Source of the DNA: Bacillota bacterium
Lineage (GTDB): Bacteria > Bacillota > Bacilli > Bacillales > Cytobacillaceae
NCBI GenBank assembly: GCA_023389895.1
Contig: JAEWDX010000221.1
Coordinates: 1 to 6,872, forward strand
Length of the DNA stretch: 6,872 nucleotides
Direction of reading: 5' to 3'
Made by a program: the position numbers and the translations under genes. Numbering within the stretch: the first letter of the stretch is position 1; every line of letters begins with the position of its first letter. The notes beneath the pieces are model-generated. The model was not told the origin of the DNA. It ran no database searches and saw only the letters and a program-made list of their open reading frames with translations. Below are positions 1 through 5,108 of this stretch, one piece after another.

Positions 1-2
1 CG

Positions 3-110
3 CTATACCCTTCAATTATAGTTGGTGCCTTGTTTATTATTACTGGCATCTATCTTGTGAATAGAAATTTTCAGCAAAAAAATAATTTAGTTGTTAAAAG
101 CACTCGATAA
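3..110 (+). CDS. C-terminal end of an EamA/DMT-type membrane transporter (partial)
   Basis: Only the last 35 codons lie in the window; the 5' part is outside it. The visible peptide begins in a hydrophobic segment (PSIIVGALFIITGIYLVNR) followed by a short polar, basic tail ending in KSTR. A final membrane helix of the form GA-L-I-GIYLVN and a basic tail is typical of the tenth helix of EamA (drug/metabolite transporter) exporters, which move small metabolites across the cytoplasmic membrane. The frame is open from the window edge to a TAA and is followed by a strong hairpin, so it looks like the true end of a gene. Other small multi-helix transporters could end similarly, so the family call is inference from one helix. 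Confidence 0.6.
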   Translation, partial: LYPSIIVGALFIITGIYLVNRNFQQKNNLVVKSTR

Positions 111-133
111 ATAAATGAATAGTTCAATCACGA

Positions 134-174
134 AGAAAAACCTCTAATGATGTACAGAAAGGAGAGGTTTTTCT
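134..174. terminator. Perfect 12-bp hairpin, likely bidirectional terminator
   Basis: Arms 134-145 (AGAAAAACCTCT) and 163-174 (AGAGGTTTTTCT) are exact reverse complements around a 17-nt loop. The A/T tracts lie within the arms rather than after them, so the hairpin can act on both strands. It sits between the end of the rightward transporter gene and the end of the leftward ArsR-type gene, where a shared terminator of convergent genes is expected. Confidence 0.7.
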
Positions 175-184
175 CAGCGCTAAA

Positions 185-871
185 TTACGTAATTATATTA
201 AAATTTTGTTTAAACCCTATTTTTCCTTTATCTGTGACTTTTACAGCACGAATAGATGGCACTTGAACGATCCAACCTAATTCAAAAAAATGTGTAAGCA
301 GTCCGTGTCCTAAAGCACCAGCAAGATGATGTTGCCGCTCACTCCAGTCTAAACATGCGTGAGAAAATTGGCGACGTTTTCTCTTTAATTCATCTAAATT
401 AAGGCCGAAAACAGTAAAAAACTGTTCTCCTTTAGGTGCAACTACAAATTCTCTTTCTTTTTTTTCAAAATAACCTGCATTCAACATCGATTCAGTTAAA
501 TTGACCGCTAACTTTCCTGCTAAATGATCGTAGCAAGTTCTGGCTTCCCGAAGCAATTTTACTTGGCTGAATTGTTTTAACGAACGCACTTCAGGAGGTG
601 GAGAAATCGTAAGAAACAATTCTAAAATATGTGCAACTTCTCCGTTGGCTAGCTGATAATAACGATGACGCCCGTGTTTTTCAACCTTAACAAGGTTACC
701 TTCTACCAATTTAGAAAGGTGAAAGCTGGCTGTTTGAGGTGTTATCGCGGCCATGAAGGCTAATTCACTGGCTGTATGAAATCGTCCGTCCATTAAACTT
801 GTTAGCATTGTCGCTCGCGACGTTTCTCCTAGAAGAGAGGCGATTTCCGCTACATTTGGATTTATGCTCAT
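185..871 (-). CDS. ArsR-type winged-helix transcriptional regulator
   Basis: This 228-residue cytoplasmic DNA-binding regulator has an N-terminal ArsR-type winged helix at about residues 5-85. The recognition helix is near TPQTASFHLSKLVEGNLV (44-61), and the wing contains EKHGRHRYYQL. The C-terminal half holds the CLDWSERQHHLAGALG block (173-188), conserved in the longer ArsR/HTH_20 regulators of bacilli; its ligand is unknown. The ATG at 871 is preferred over an upstream TTG at 880 because GGAGAGG (881-887) lies 9 nt before the ATG but directly touches the TTG. It is divergent from a truncated monooxygenase-like gene, a common arrangement in which the regulator controls the small enzyme. With that partner broken, the regulator may now be an orphan. 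No cysteine-rich ArsR metal motif is seen, so metal sensing is not suggested. Confidence 0.85.
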   Translation of the reverse strand: MSINPNVAEIASLLGETSRATMLTSLMDGRFHTASELAFMAAITPQTASFHLSKLVEGNLVKVEKHGRHRYYQLANGEVAHILELFLTISPPPEVRSLKQFSQVKLLREARTCYDHLAGKLAVNLTESMLNAGYFEKKEREFVVAPKGEQFFTVFGLNLDELKRKRRQFSHACLDWSERQHHLAGALGHGLLTHFFELGWIVQVPSIRAVKVTDKGKIGFKQNFNIIT

Positions 872-902
872 TTTTATCAACCTCTCCGCATTCCATACTT
901 CA

Positions 903-932
903 ATTATAATAGAAGTGTTTATCGATTACACT
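903..932. promoter_or_regulatory. Divergent promoter/operator region between the ArsR-type gene and the monooxygenase remnant
   Basis: The leftward regulator has a perfect -10 hexamer (TATAAT on the minus strand, plus-strand ATTATA at 903-908) and only a weak -35. Just upstream of it an inverted repeat, AGTGT (914-918) and ACACT (928-932) with a 9-bp centre, sits where a bound dimer would block this promoter and a rightward one. This fits autorepression by an ArsR-type protein. The position is seen; the operator role is inferred, and the arms are short enough to occur by chance. Confidence 0.4.
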
Positions 933-961
933 AAATAAGATCAAATCAAGGAAGGAACATA

Positions 962-1090
962 ATGAACACCTATTATGCAGTAATATTTACTTCTCAAATA
1001 ACAGACCAAAACTTAAAAGAGTATGAAAATATTTCAGATAAAATGGCAGAATTTACAAAATTAAAATTTTATGGCAAATCTACCCCTTGA
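962..1090 (+). pseudogene. Truncated antibiotic biosynthesis monooxygenase (ABM)-like gene
   Basis: An ATG at 962 follows a good ribosome binding site (AAGGAAC, about 950-958) and opens a peptide beginning MNTYYAVIFTSQITDQN, the first beta strand typical of bacillar ABM-fold proteins, which are dimeric ferredoxin-like enzymes of about 95-105 residues. The similarity continues to about residue 35 (YENISDKMAEFTK). The frame then runs through a few unrelated codons to a TGA at 1088-1090, inside the last codons of the convergent DinB gene. The beta-alpha-beta repeat and the whole C-terminal half are missing, so the protein cannot fold normally. The simplest explanation is a deletion joining the middle of this gene to the 3' end of the DinB gene at about 1065-1080. 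It was probably the target of the divergent ArsR-type regulator. Confidence 0.65.
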
Positions 1091-1547
1091 CTACTTTTAA
1101 CATTTGTCGAATGGAGCCAAGATGATAGGCTGAATGAGCCAAAGAAGATAACACTTCATTGGCCAGTAGTTCATTCCAATCCATAGCGTCAATCGATTCC
1201 AAAAGTGTTAAGTATTCATTTCGCAATCCTTCCTGAATTCGGTTCCATTGCTGTTCATCTACTGAATGAATATCCCAACTCTTTCCCCAATCCATTTCCG
1301 GTTGTTTCTCTTTTTTTAAGATTTCATTGGTTCCCCACATGTGATAGCGGACGTGATCAGTATGTGCAGCCAGTGTCGTTTCGTGAACTGAAATTGAAGC
1401 TTGGTCGCAAGACATTCCCTCTAGTACACCGAAAATTCCAGAATTCGGTTCAGAATTTGTAAACCAACTTCCTTTTACAGGAACTGGGGGTCCTTCGAAT
1501 GTTTCCTTTATCATCGTTTTAACCGAGTTTCTTAATGTTTTACTCAT
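1080..1547 (-). CDS. DinB family protein
   Basis: This is a 155-residue soluble protein of the DinB/YfiT four-helix-bundle superfamily. Metal-binding histidines are expected from one helix in the first half and one near the C-terminus. Candidates here are H62, H65 and H69 (HTDHVRYH) and H138/H142 in HSAYHLGSIRQM, the hallmark C-terminal DinB motif. Family members include thiol-dependent transferases and DNA-damage-induced proteins; no substrate can be read from the sequence. The ATG at 1547 is chosen because a strong GGAGGGG (1554-1560) stands 6 nt before it; an open frame extends 16 codons further upstream but has no comparable site. The length is normal and the gene looks intact. Its last codons overlap the tail of the broken ABM-like gene on the other strand. 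Confidence 0.85.
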   Translation of the reverse strand: MSKTLRNSVKTMIKETFEGPPVPVKGSWFTNSEPNSGIFGVLEGMSCDQASISVHETTLAAHTDHVRYHMWGTNEILKKEKQPEMDWGKSWDIHSVDEQQWNRIQEGLRNEYLTLLESIDAMDWNELLANEVLSSLAHSAYHLGSIRQMLKVVKG

Positions 1548-1572
1548 ATTTAGCCCCTCCAATAAATTTTTG

Positions 1573-1692
1573 TTATCCATCCACACAAGTGCCAATTGAA
1601 ATACCAGCCGGGCTCAGATCAAATAAAAGTCGATTCGCATCACCGCTTTTCACGTTCCTTCCACTCTCCAATCTGCTTCTTCCATTAATCAT
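1573..1692 (-). CDS. Possible 39-residue ORF upstream of the DinB gene, unrecognised
   Basis: An ATG at 1692 opens 39 codons ending 12 nt before the DinB ribosome binding site, in the same direction. A GAGGG sits about 12 nt upstream, too far for a strong site. The peptide (start MINGRSRLESG, end SIGTCVDG) resembles no family I know. The stretch appears richer in G+C than the surrounding intergenic DNA, so it may be a decayed gene fragment or a leader peptide rather than noncoding sequence. It could equally be chance. Confidence 0.2.
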   Translation of the reverse strand: MINGRSRLESGRNVKSGDANRLLFDLSPAGISIGTCVDG

Positions 1693-1742
1693 AAATGTAT
1701 ATAACCCTCTATAATAATTTAGATAGTTATATTATGGAATGG

Positions 1743-1772
1743 TTGATTCTAACTGTCAATACATTTTATAAT
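1743..1772 (+). promoter_or_regulatory. SigA-type promoter of the CGNR gene
   Basis: A -35 TTGATT (1743-1748) and a perfect -10 TATAAT (1767-1772) are separated by 18 bp, giving a transcript start near 1779-1780 and a leader of about 65 nt. An ATG at 1771 that would extend the CGNR frame overlaps the -10 box itself, so it lies upstream of the predicted transcript. This supports the downstream start at 1846. Confidence 0.6.
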
Positions 1773-1845
1773 GGTTATAAGGAAATATTCAAAGTTATAT
1801 TGCCCAGACTGTCAAAATACTTACGGTAAGACAAGGAGAAACTAC

Positions 1846-2472
1846 ATGTCTGATATGAATAAAGATGTACACAAGCATGATTTGCTCGGCGGACGTTTAT
1901 GTTTGGATTTTGCCAATACAGTAAGTTGGCACGATAGCAGTGAGAAATCACAGGAGTTGCTGACGAGTTACGAGAATCTGGTAAACTGGAGTTTGCATGC
2001 CAATATTCTTAAGAAACAACAATCGCTTTCACTACTAAAAAAAGCAGAAAATCGACCTTCTGAGGCAAAAGAGGTTCTCCAACAAGCGATTGAGCTGCGG
2101 GAATCGATTTACCAAATTTTTAGTCTAGTATCAAACAATGAAACACCAACCTCTAAAGATCTAGCTATTCTGAATAAAGCCTTGGGCAATGCTTACGGGA
2201 TGCTGCGAGTAGTGCCTGGTGAAAATAAATTTTCATTGGAATTTTTGAATTGTGAAGAAACATTAGATGGAATGCTTCCACCGATTGTTCAATCTGCTAT
2301 AGACATTCTTATTTCTGAAAAAGAACTAAGTAGGGTGAAAAAGTGTGAAGGGTATCCGTGTGGTTGGCTGTTTTTGGATACAAGCCGCAATCGGAGCAGA
2401 CGTTGGTGTTCGATGGCAGACTGCGGGAATCGTGCAAAAGCAAAGCGATTTTATCATAATAAAAAAGAATAG
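1846..2472 (+). CDS. ABATE-domain / CGNR zinc finger protein, putative transcription regulator
   Basis: This 208-residue protein has an ABATE-type N-terminal domain (about 9-150), starting with the typical GGRLCLDFANTVSW block (15-28). It ends in a CGNR zinc finger (about 165-205). Zinc ligands are visible as C167, C172, C188 and C193, with the signature RRWCSM followed by CGNR at 193-196 and a basic tail. Members are thought to be stress-related regulators that bind DNA through the CGNR finger, but targets are generally unknown and none can be inferred here. The ATG at 1846 is preceded by AAGGAG (1833-1838) at 7-nt spacing. An in-frame extension of 25 codons begins inside the -10 box and is rejected. 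The gene is monocistronic, with its own promoter and terminator, and appears intact. Confidence 0.85.
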   Translation: MSDMNKDVHKHDLLGGRLCLDFANTVSWHDSSEKSQELLTSYENLVNWSLHANILKKQQSLSLLKKAENRPSEAKEVLQQAIELRESIYQIFSLVSNNETPTSKDLAILNKALGNAYGMLRVVPGENKFSLEFLNCEETLDGMLPPIVQSAIDILISEKELSRVKKCEGYPCGWLFLDTSRNRSRRWCSMADCGNRAKAKRFYHNKKE

Positions 2473-2496
2473 CTCCTAATACGGAGTTATTTTGCT
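2468..2496 (+). terminator. Rho-independent terminator of the CGNR gene
   Basis: The stem AATAGCTCC (2468-2476) pairs with GGAGTTATT (2483-2491) around a 6-nt loop, with one G-U pair, followed by further T-rich sequence. It overlaps the TAG stop of the CGNR gene. Confidence 0.65.
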
Positions 2497-2608
2497 TAAA
2501 ATGGCACAATGCCAACATCTTTTCAAAAATAAGCTTCACCTAGCCTTTACACAGCTACTATCAGCCTTTTATGTCATCAATAAACGGACGCTTTTCCAGA
2601 GTTACAAA

Positions 2609-2654
2609 AAAAAGTACCATTTCTCAATTTTAATGCTGAGAAATGGTACTTTTT
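2609..2654. terminator. Perfect 18-bp hairpin flanked by A and T tracts, likely bidirectional terminator
   Basis: Arms 2609-2626 and 2637-2654 are exact reverse complements around a 10-nt loop. The outer part is A5/T5, preceded by more A residues, and the core is GTACCATTTCTCA. This is the form of a bidirectional intrinsic terminator. It is the strongest hairpin in the window, yet no intact gene ends beside it: the CGNR gene already has a terminator 120 bp away, and on the other strand only a truncated GNAT gene points toward it. It may be a survivor of a deleted gene. Confidence 0.7.
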
Positions 2655-2681
2655 AACATTGTAATTTCCTTAACATTGTAA
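2653..2681. repeat. Two direct copies of TTAACATTGTAA
   Basis: Identical 12-bp copies lie at 2653-2664 and 2670-2681, offset by 17 bp and starting in the last bases of the 18-bp hairpin. Such a pair could be a small tandem duplication, slippage debris or a paired binding site. Nothing nearby decides between these. Confidence 0.55.
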
Positions 2682-2702
2682 ATTCGTTTTTATCTTAATT
2701 TT

Positions 2703-2740
2703 GATGTGAGAATTATTGGAATATCAATGGTTCTCACATC
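2703..2740. repeat. Interrupted inverted repeat with 10-bp perfect outer arms
   Basis: GATGTGAGAA (2703-2712) is the exact reverse complement of TTCTCACATC (2731-2740). Inside it, ATTG (2715-2718) pairs with CAAT (2725-2728) across a 2x2 internal loop, leaving a 6-nt apical loop. No T-run follows on the plus strand, so it is a poor intrinsic terminator. It could be an operator, a structured RNA element or a mobile-element end. Its function is unknown. Confidence 0.5.
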
Positions 2741-2784
2741 GTTTACATGTATTTAATGTTAATATTGGGTTAAATAAAGTTTGA

Positions 2785-2952
2785 TCATTTATGATGTCTG
2801 GTTAAATTAACGCACCCGGTAGTAAAAAAGTAAGTTGTTTCAATTTTTTCAGTAGTAGGTTTTACTTCACCTAATGTGCCGTCTAATACAGCTTGTGGAG
2901 AAAGTAACATAACCTTTTTAAGCTCTGCATCGTTAGGTTTTCTAATGTCCAT
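2785..2952 (-). pseudogene. N-terminal fragment of a GNAT acetyltransferase
   Basis: An ATG at 2952 opens a 55-codon frame whose first ~38 residues (MDIRKPNDAELKKVMLLSP, then GTLGEVKPTTEKIE) match the start of bacillar GNAT N-acetyltransferases. In those proteins this segment forms the first strand and first two helices. The following residues (TTYFFTTGCVNLTRHHK) do not resemble the family, and the acetyl-CoA binding motif A and all later parts are absent, so the gene is cut at about 2835. A GGA element lies about 13 nt upstream of the ATG, rather far. It lies just beyond the tnpC remnant in the same orientation, so it may be a former transposon passenger or a flanking host gene; the sequence does not say which. 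Confidence 0.5.
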
Positions 2953-3037
2953 ATTTAATGTTCTGTCCTTTCAATTATCCTTTTAATTAGCTTAGCACAA
3001 TAAGTAAAACCGAAATACAATAGTAATGTTTTTTCAC

Positions 3038-3307
3038 TCAAAATTTATGGTAGACCATACCTCGTAATTTTAATAATTCATCCTTCAGACGTTTGTTTTC
3101 CTCTTCCAGCTTTTTAATTCGGTTATTTTTAGCTGCGATAAGCGAATCTTTACTGGCATCGGTCTTATCACGTTTTATGGTTTGTGGAGAATTCCCCTCT
3201 TGTTGCTTTCTTAATCCTTCAATACGACTTCGTATTTTTTGAGTAGCCTCTTGGCTTTTCATTTGGGCATGGTTTTTCACACGTTCGGTATTTCTGATAT
3301 GTTTACT
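3038..3307 (-). pseudogene. tnpC: Degenerate Tn554-type transposase C (DUF6262-like) gene
   Basis: The readable product is 80 residues from a GTG at 3280: an N-terminal KNHAQMKSQEATQK block, then directly IRSRIEGLRKQQ, and a C-terminal coiled coil (NRIKKLEEENKRLKDELLKLRG, about 53-74). TnpC-like proteins are usually about 120-130 residues, with an HTH-like segment (…VSK-YLY…) between the first block and the RxRIExLR motif. That segment appears lost by an in-frame deletion near 3235-3240. Reading further upstream in frame gives SKHIRNTER from 3307, which also looks like genuine N-terminal sequence, but the codon before it is TGA, so the original start seems destroyed, perhaps by an extra A in GTGAAGTAAA. 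TnpC assists the two recombinases and affects orientation and frequency of transposition in Tn554. This copy is probably non-functional. Confidence 0.6.
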
Positions 3308-3911
3308 TCACATGATTGCGTTCCTCTCCAATATATTCGCGTCCTTTTTTCCCGGCTAAATGATGCATTACACCATCCTTCAAAGTTTCTAGGATGGGCT
3401 CTAGACGATCTAGGGTGGTTTGATTTTTATCTATCCAAACTTGACGACCTAAAGCCCTGCCACGCCCAATTACATTTCTAACTTCTTTAATTTCCATTTC
3501 AAATTTAGGTATGAATTCTGGTGTTGTACAGAAATTGCGACAAGATAGACATGGGTTCGCTTGAGTAGGGCATGGTTGCTCAATTGGTTTCATACAATAG
3601 CCCAGCTCCATCTTTACAGCGTCCAAATTATGGCGTATATATTCCCATTCAATGATATCTTCATTCTTTATATCCGTAAGTTCAACTTTAACTGGTCGTT
3701 TATTTTCAATGTCAATTCGAAAAATTCCTTGTTTTGTAGCTTCTTCCCAAGATTTACGCATGGTTGTATCGAGAATTTTTGCTATTGTAAGGTCATTTCA
3801 GGAGAAGCGTGAGCCAACCATTTTTGAACATGCAGTAATGTTCATTCCGTTGTTAAGAAGCTCTACACCCTTGGTATGACGAAAGGCATGATTTTTCCAT
3901 TTTCTCTTCCG
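3303..3911 (-). pseudogene. tnpB: C-terminal fragment of Tn554-type tyrosine recombinase B, frameshifted
   Basis: Three reading-frame blocks join into one recombinase C-terminus. Block 1 (about 3899-3834) gives HAFRHTKGVELLNNGMNIT, with the conserved HxxR box. After a shift at about 3833, block 2 gives HVQKWLAHASPEMTL, with the conserved LxH box. After a second shift at about 3784, block 3 gives AKILDTTMRKSWEEA and an open frame to TAA at 3303. Block 3 includes the Tn554-type cysteine-bearing tail (cysteines spaced as in CPTQANPCLSCRNFCTTPEF). TnpB is normally over 600 residues; about 200 remain, so the catalytic N-terminal box with its first arginine is gone. The second shift falls where the catalytic tyrosine is expected, between TL and AK. 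The stop codon overlaps the tnpC region. Confidence 0.7.
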
Positions 3912-4080
3912 CTTCCTTCATCCCTGCTTTCACGATCCTTGTAAAAATTTTGGAAAGATAGGTTGGTGAAACACCATGCAATTCTGCTAACTGCTGAACA
4001 CCTATCGGTTTAACCGGAGAAGAGTCAACGAGCGCGAGCGTGATGCGCGAAGCATAATTCGTTGCTTCTGTAAATCTCAC
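3853..4080 (-). pseudogene. Truncated Rrf2 family transcriptional regulator
   Basis: The GTG at 4080 follows AGGTGAT at about 5 nt. The first ~54 residues are a clear Rrf2 winged-helix N-terminus: MRFTEATNYASRITLALVD, then PIGVQQLAELHGVSPTYLSK (HTH) and IVKAGM. Rrf2 proteins are usually 130-150 residues, continuing with a glycine-rich wing and a cysteine- or ligand-binding C-terminal part. Here the match stops at about 3919, and the remaining ~21 codons belong to other DNA, running out of frame through the tnpB fragment to a stop at 3853. The truncated product might still fold as a partial HTH but lacks the wing and dimerisation helix. The promoter and ribosome binding site look intact. The junction with transposon DNA suggests insertion or deletion as the cause. 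Confidence 0.7.
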
Positions 4081-4248
4081 GGTATCACCTCATTCAAAAA
4101 TTTATTGTATCTATAATATCCTCGAAAGTCGCTAATGTGTCATGTTGTACTTTTCATAAAATCCACGAGATCCTTCACTACATCTATTTAACGTGAAAAT
4201 CTTAGAATTAAATGAAACGGTATTAGCAAATAATTTTTATGCAAACAC

Positions 4249-4279
4249 TTGACCTTAGGTCTGACCTAAGGTGTATCAT
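4249..4279 (+). promoter_or_regulatory. MerR-type promoter and operator of the merR-GNAT-hydrolase operon
   Basis: The -35 TTGACC (4249-4254) and -10 TATCAT (4274-4279) are separated by 19 bp, the over-long spacer typical of promoters activated by MerR proteins through DNA distortion. The spacer is filled by a perfect dyad: ACCTTAGGT (4252-4260) and ACCTAAGGT (4264-4272) around a central CTG. Each half is itself a palindrome around one base. The dyad is centred at 4262, on the spacer. The predicted transcript starts near 4286 and gives a leader of about 30 nt to the MerR ATG, so the regulator most likely activates its own operon. Confidence 0.85.
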
Positions 4280-4316
4280 TAAGATATTCCAAGCCTCATC
4301 CTTAGGAGTGAATTTT

Positions 4317-5108
4317 ATGAAAAGTGAAATTACGATTAGTGAATTAGCTAGGCTTATGAACGTGTCTGTTCATCAAATTCGTTATTTTGAAGAGAAAGGA
4401 GTCCTTCAACCTGCTTACACAGATAACAATCAGTATAGAATGTACTGCATCGATCAAGTATACCAGTTGGCGCATATTCTGTTACTTCGCAGAATGGGGG
4501 TGCCTGTTCAGTCCGTTAAAGAGTGTATGACCTCCTATTCTACGGAACAATATCGGCAACTTCTTCATCATTCTCTACGGGAAGTAGATGCGGAGTTGCT
4601 GCGACTCAAAGAACTTCAGCAGTTCATCAAAAAAGTTTTGCATGAACAACAGAACTTTAGCTTGCAGCCCAATCAATACCAAATCAAGCGGCGGGATACT
4701 ACCTATTTTGCACGTTGGATGGAAATGGATTCAAGCACGAAGCTTAACGCCAAACTGCTGACCGAGCAGACGAAGCGCGTTCCGAACTTGTTTGAATCGG
4801 ACATTCATTATTTATATGATGGTTCGAGCACCGTGACCTTGTACCTGGAAACGCAGGCGCCTGGCAATTTTTCTTTGCCCAAGGGTGATTACCTTTCCAT
4901 ACAGACCCTTGTTAATGAAGAAGAAGAGATTGAACATATGATTGAACAGTTTTACGACTATGCTGCTAAGCAATCTTATGTCTTAGCAGGGCCTCTAATC
5001 ATCATTGAAAAATCTTATTTATCCCTATTTAGCGAAAGCAAGCTTCACTATGAGATGCAAGGCTTGATCGAACCGGCTGCAAATTCCGAAAGGGGGAATC
5101 GGGTATGA
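4317..5108 (+). CDS. MerR family transcriptional regulator with GyrI-like effector domain
   Basis: This 263-residue regulator has a MerR-type HTH at 4-70 (ITISELARLMNVSVHQIRYF, then EEKGVLQP, with LLLRRMGVPVQSVKECM as the helix leading to the dimerisation region). A coiled coil follows at about 75-112. A C-terminal domain (about 120-255) has the layout of GyrI/BmrR-like effector-binding domains that bind drugs or other bulky hydrophobic ligands. Such proteins bend and untwist 19-bp-spacer promoters when the ligand binds, and the upstream promoter has this form. The ATG at 4317 is chosen because AGGAG (4304-4308) lies 8 nt before it; the longer frame from 4239 begins upstream of the promoter. 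It overlaps the next gene by 4 bp (ATGA), implying translational coupling. The ligand is unknown. The gene appears intact. Confidence 0.88.
   Translation: MKSEITISELARLMNVSVHQIRYFEEKGVLQPAYTDNNQYRMYCIDQVYQLAHILLLRRMGVPVQSVKECMTSYSTEQYRQLLHHSLREVDAELLRLKELQQFIKKVLHEQQNFSLQPNQYQIKRRDTTYFARWMEMDSSTKLNAKLLTEQTKRVPNLFESDIHYLYDGSSTVTLYLETQAPGNFSLPKGDYLSIQTLVNEEEEIEHMIEQFYDYAAKQSYVLAGPLIIIEKSYLSLFSESKLHYEMQGLIEPAANSERGNRV

Larger units (their letters stand above)
2473..2784. other. Gene-poor stretch between the CGNR gene and the GNAT fragment
   Basis: No convincing gene is seen on either strand. Apart from the CGNR terminator it holds a perfect 18-bp hairpin, a pair of 12-bp direct repeats and a second inverted repeat, listed separately. 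A 15-codon minus-strand tail (2561-2605, reading VTLEKRPFIDDIKG then stop) could be a gene end, but it has no start and no recognised family. Confidence 0.6.
3038..3911 (-). mobile_element. Remnant of a Tn554-family transposon (tnpB 3' part plus tnpC)
   Basis: Two adjacent minus-strand fragments in the order tnpB then tnpC reproduce the 3' half of the conserved transposition module tnpA-tnpB-tnpC of Tn554-type elements, which move by two tyrosine recombinases and a small accessory protein. tnpA and the 5' two thirds of tnpB are absent, tnpB carries frameshifts, and tnpC is shortened. No element ends or target duplication can be defined; Tn554 elements do not make duplications. On one side it abuts an Rrf2 gene fragment, on the other a GNAT fragment. 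It cannot be autonomous. Confidence 0.65.

Noticed and set aside
872..880. TTG start three codons upstream of the ArsR-type ATG
   Set aside because: The ribosome binding site would touch the start codon directly; spacing fits only the ATG at 871.
1205..1462. Plus-strand 85-codon frame inside the DinB gene
   Set aside because: Antisense shadow of DinB, whose histidine motifs and ribosome binding site are clear.
1771..1845. In-frame 25-codon extension of the CGNR protein carrying a CPDC motif, possibly an extra zinc knuckle
   Set aside because: Its ATG overlaps the -10 box, it lacks a ribosome binding site, and only one CxxC pair is present; the ATG at 1846 has a strong site.
2561..2605. Minus-strand tail reading VTLEKRPFIDDIKG then stop, resembling a protein C-terminus
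   Set aside because: Only 14 residues, no start, no recognised family; it lies beyond a terminator hairpin and may be chance.
2653..2681. Direct repeats as the beginning of a CRISPR array
   Set aside because: Only two 12-bp copies at 17-bp offset; too short, and no spacers or cas genes.
3239..3879. Plus-strand frames opposite the transposon remnant
   Set aside because: Hydrophobic, low-complexity antisense readings of tnpB; the minus strand carries the recombinase motifs.
4239..4316. 26-codon N-terminal extension of the MerR protein
   Set aside because: It begins upstream of the promoter and runs through the operator; the MerR HTH normally starts within the first few residues.
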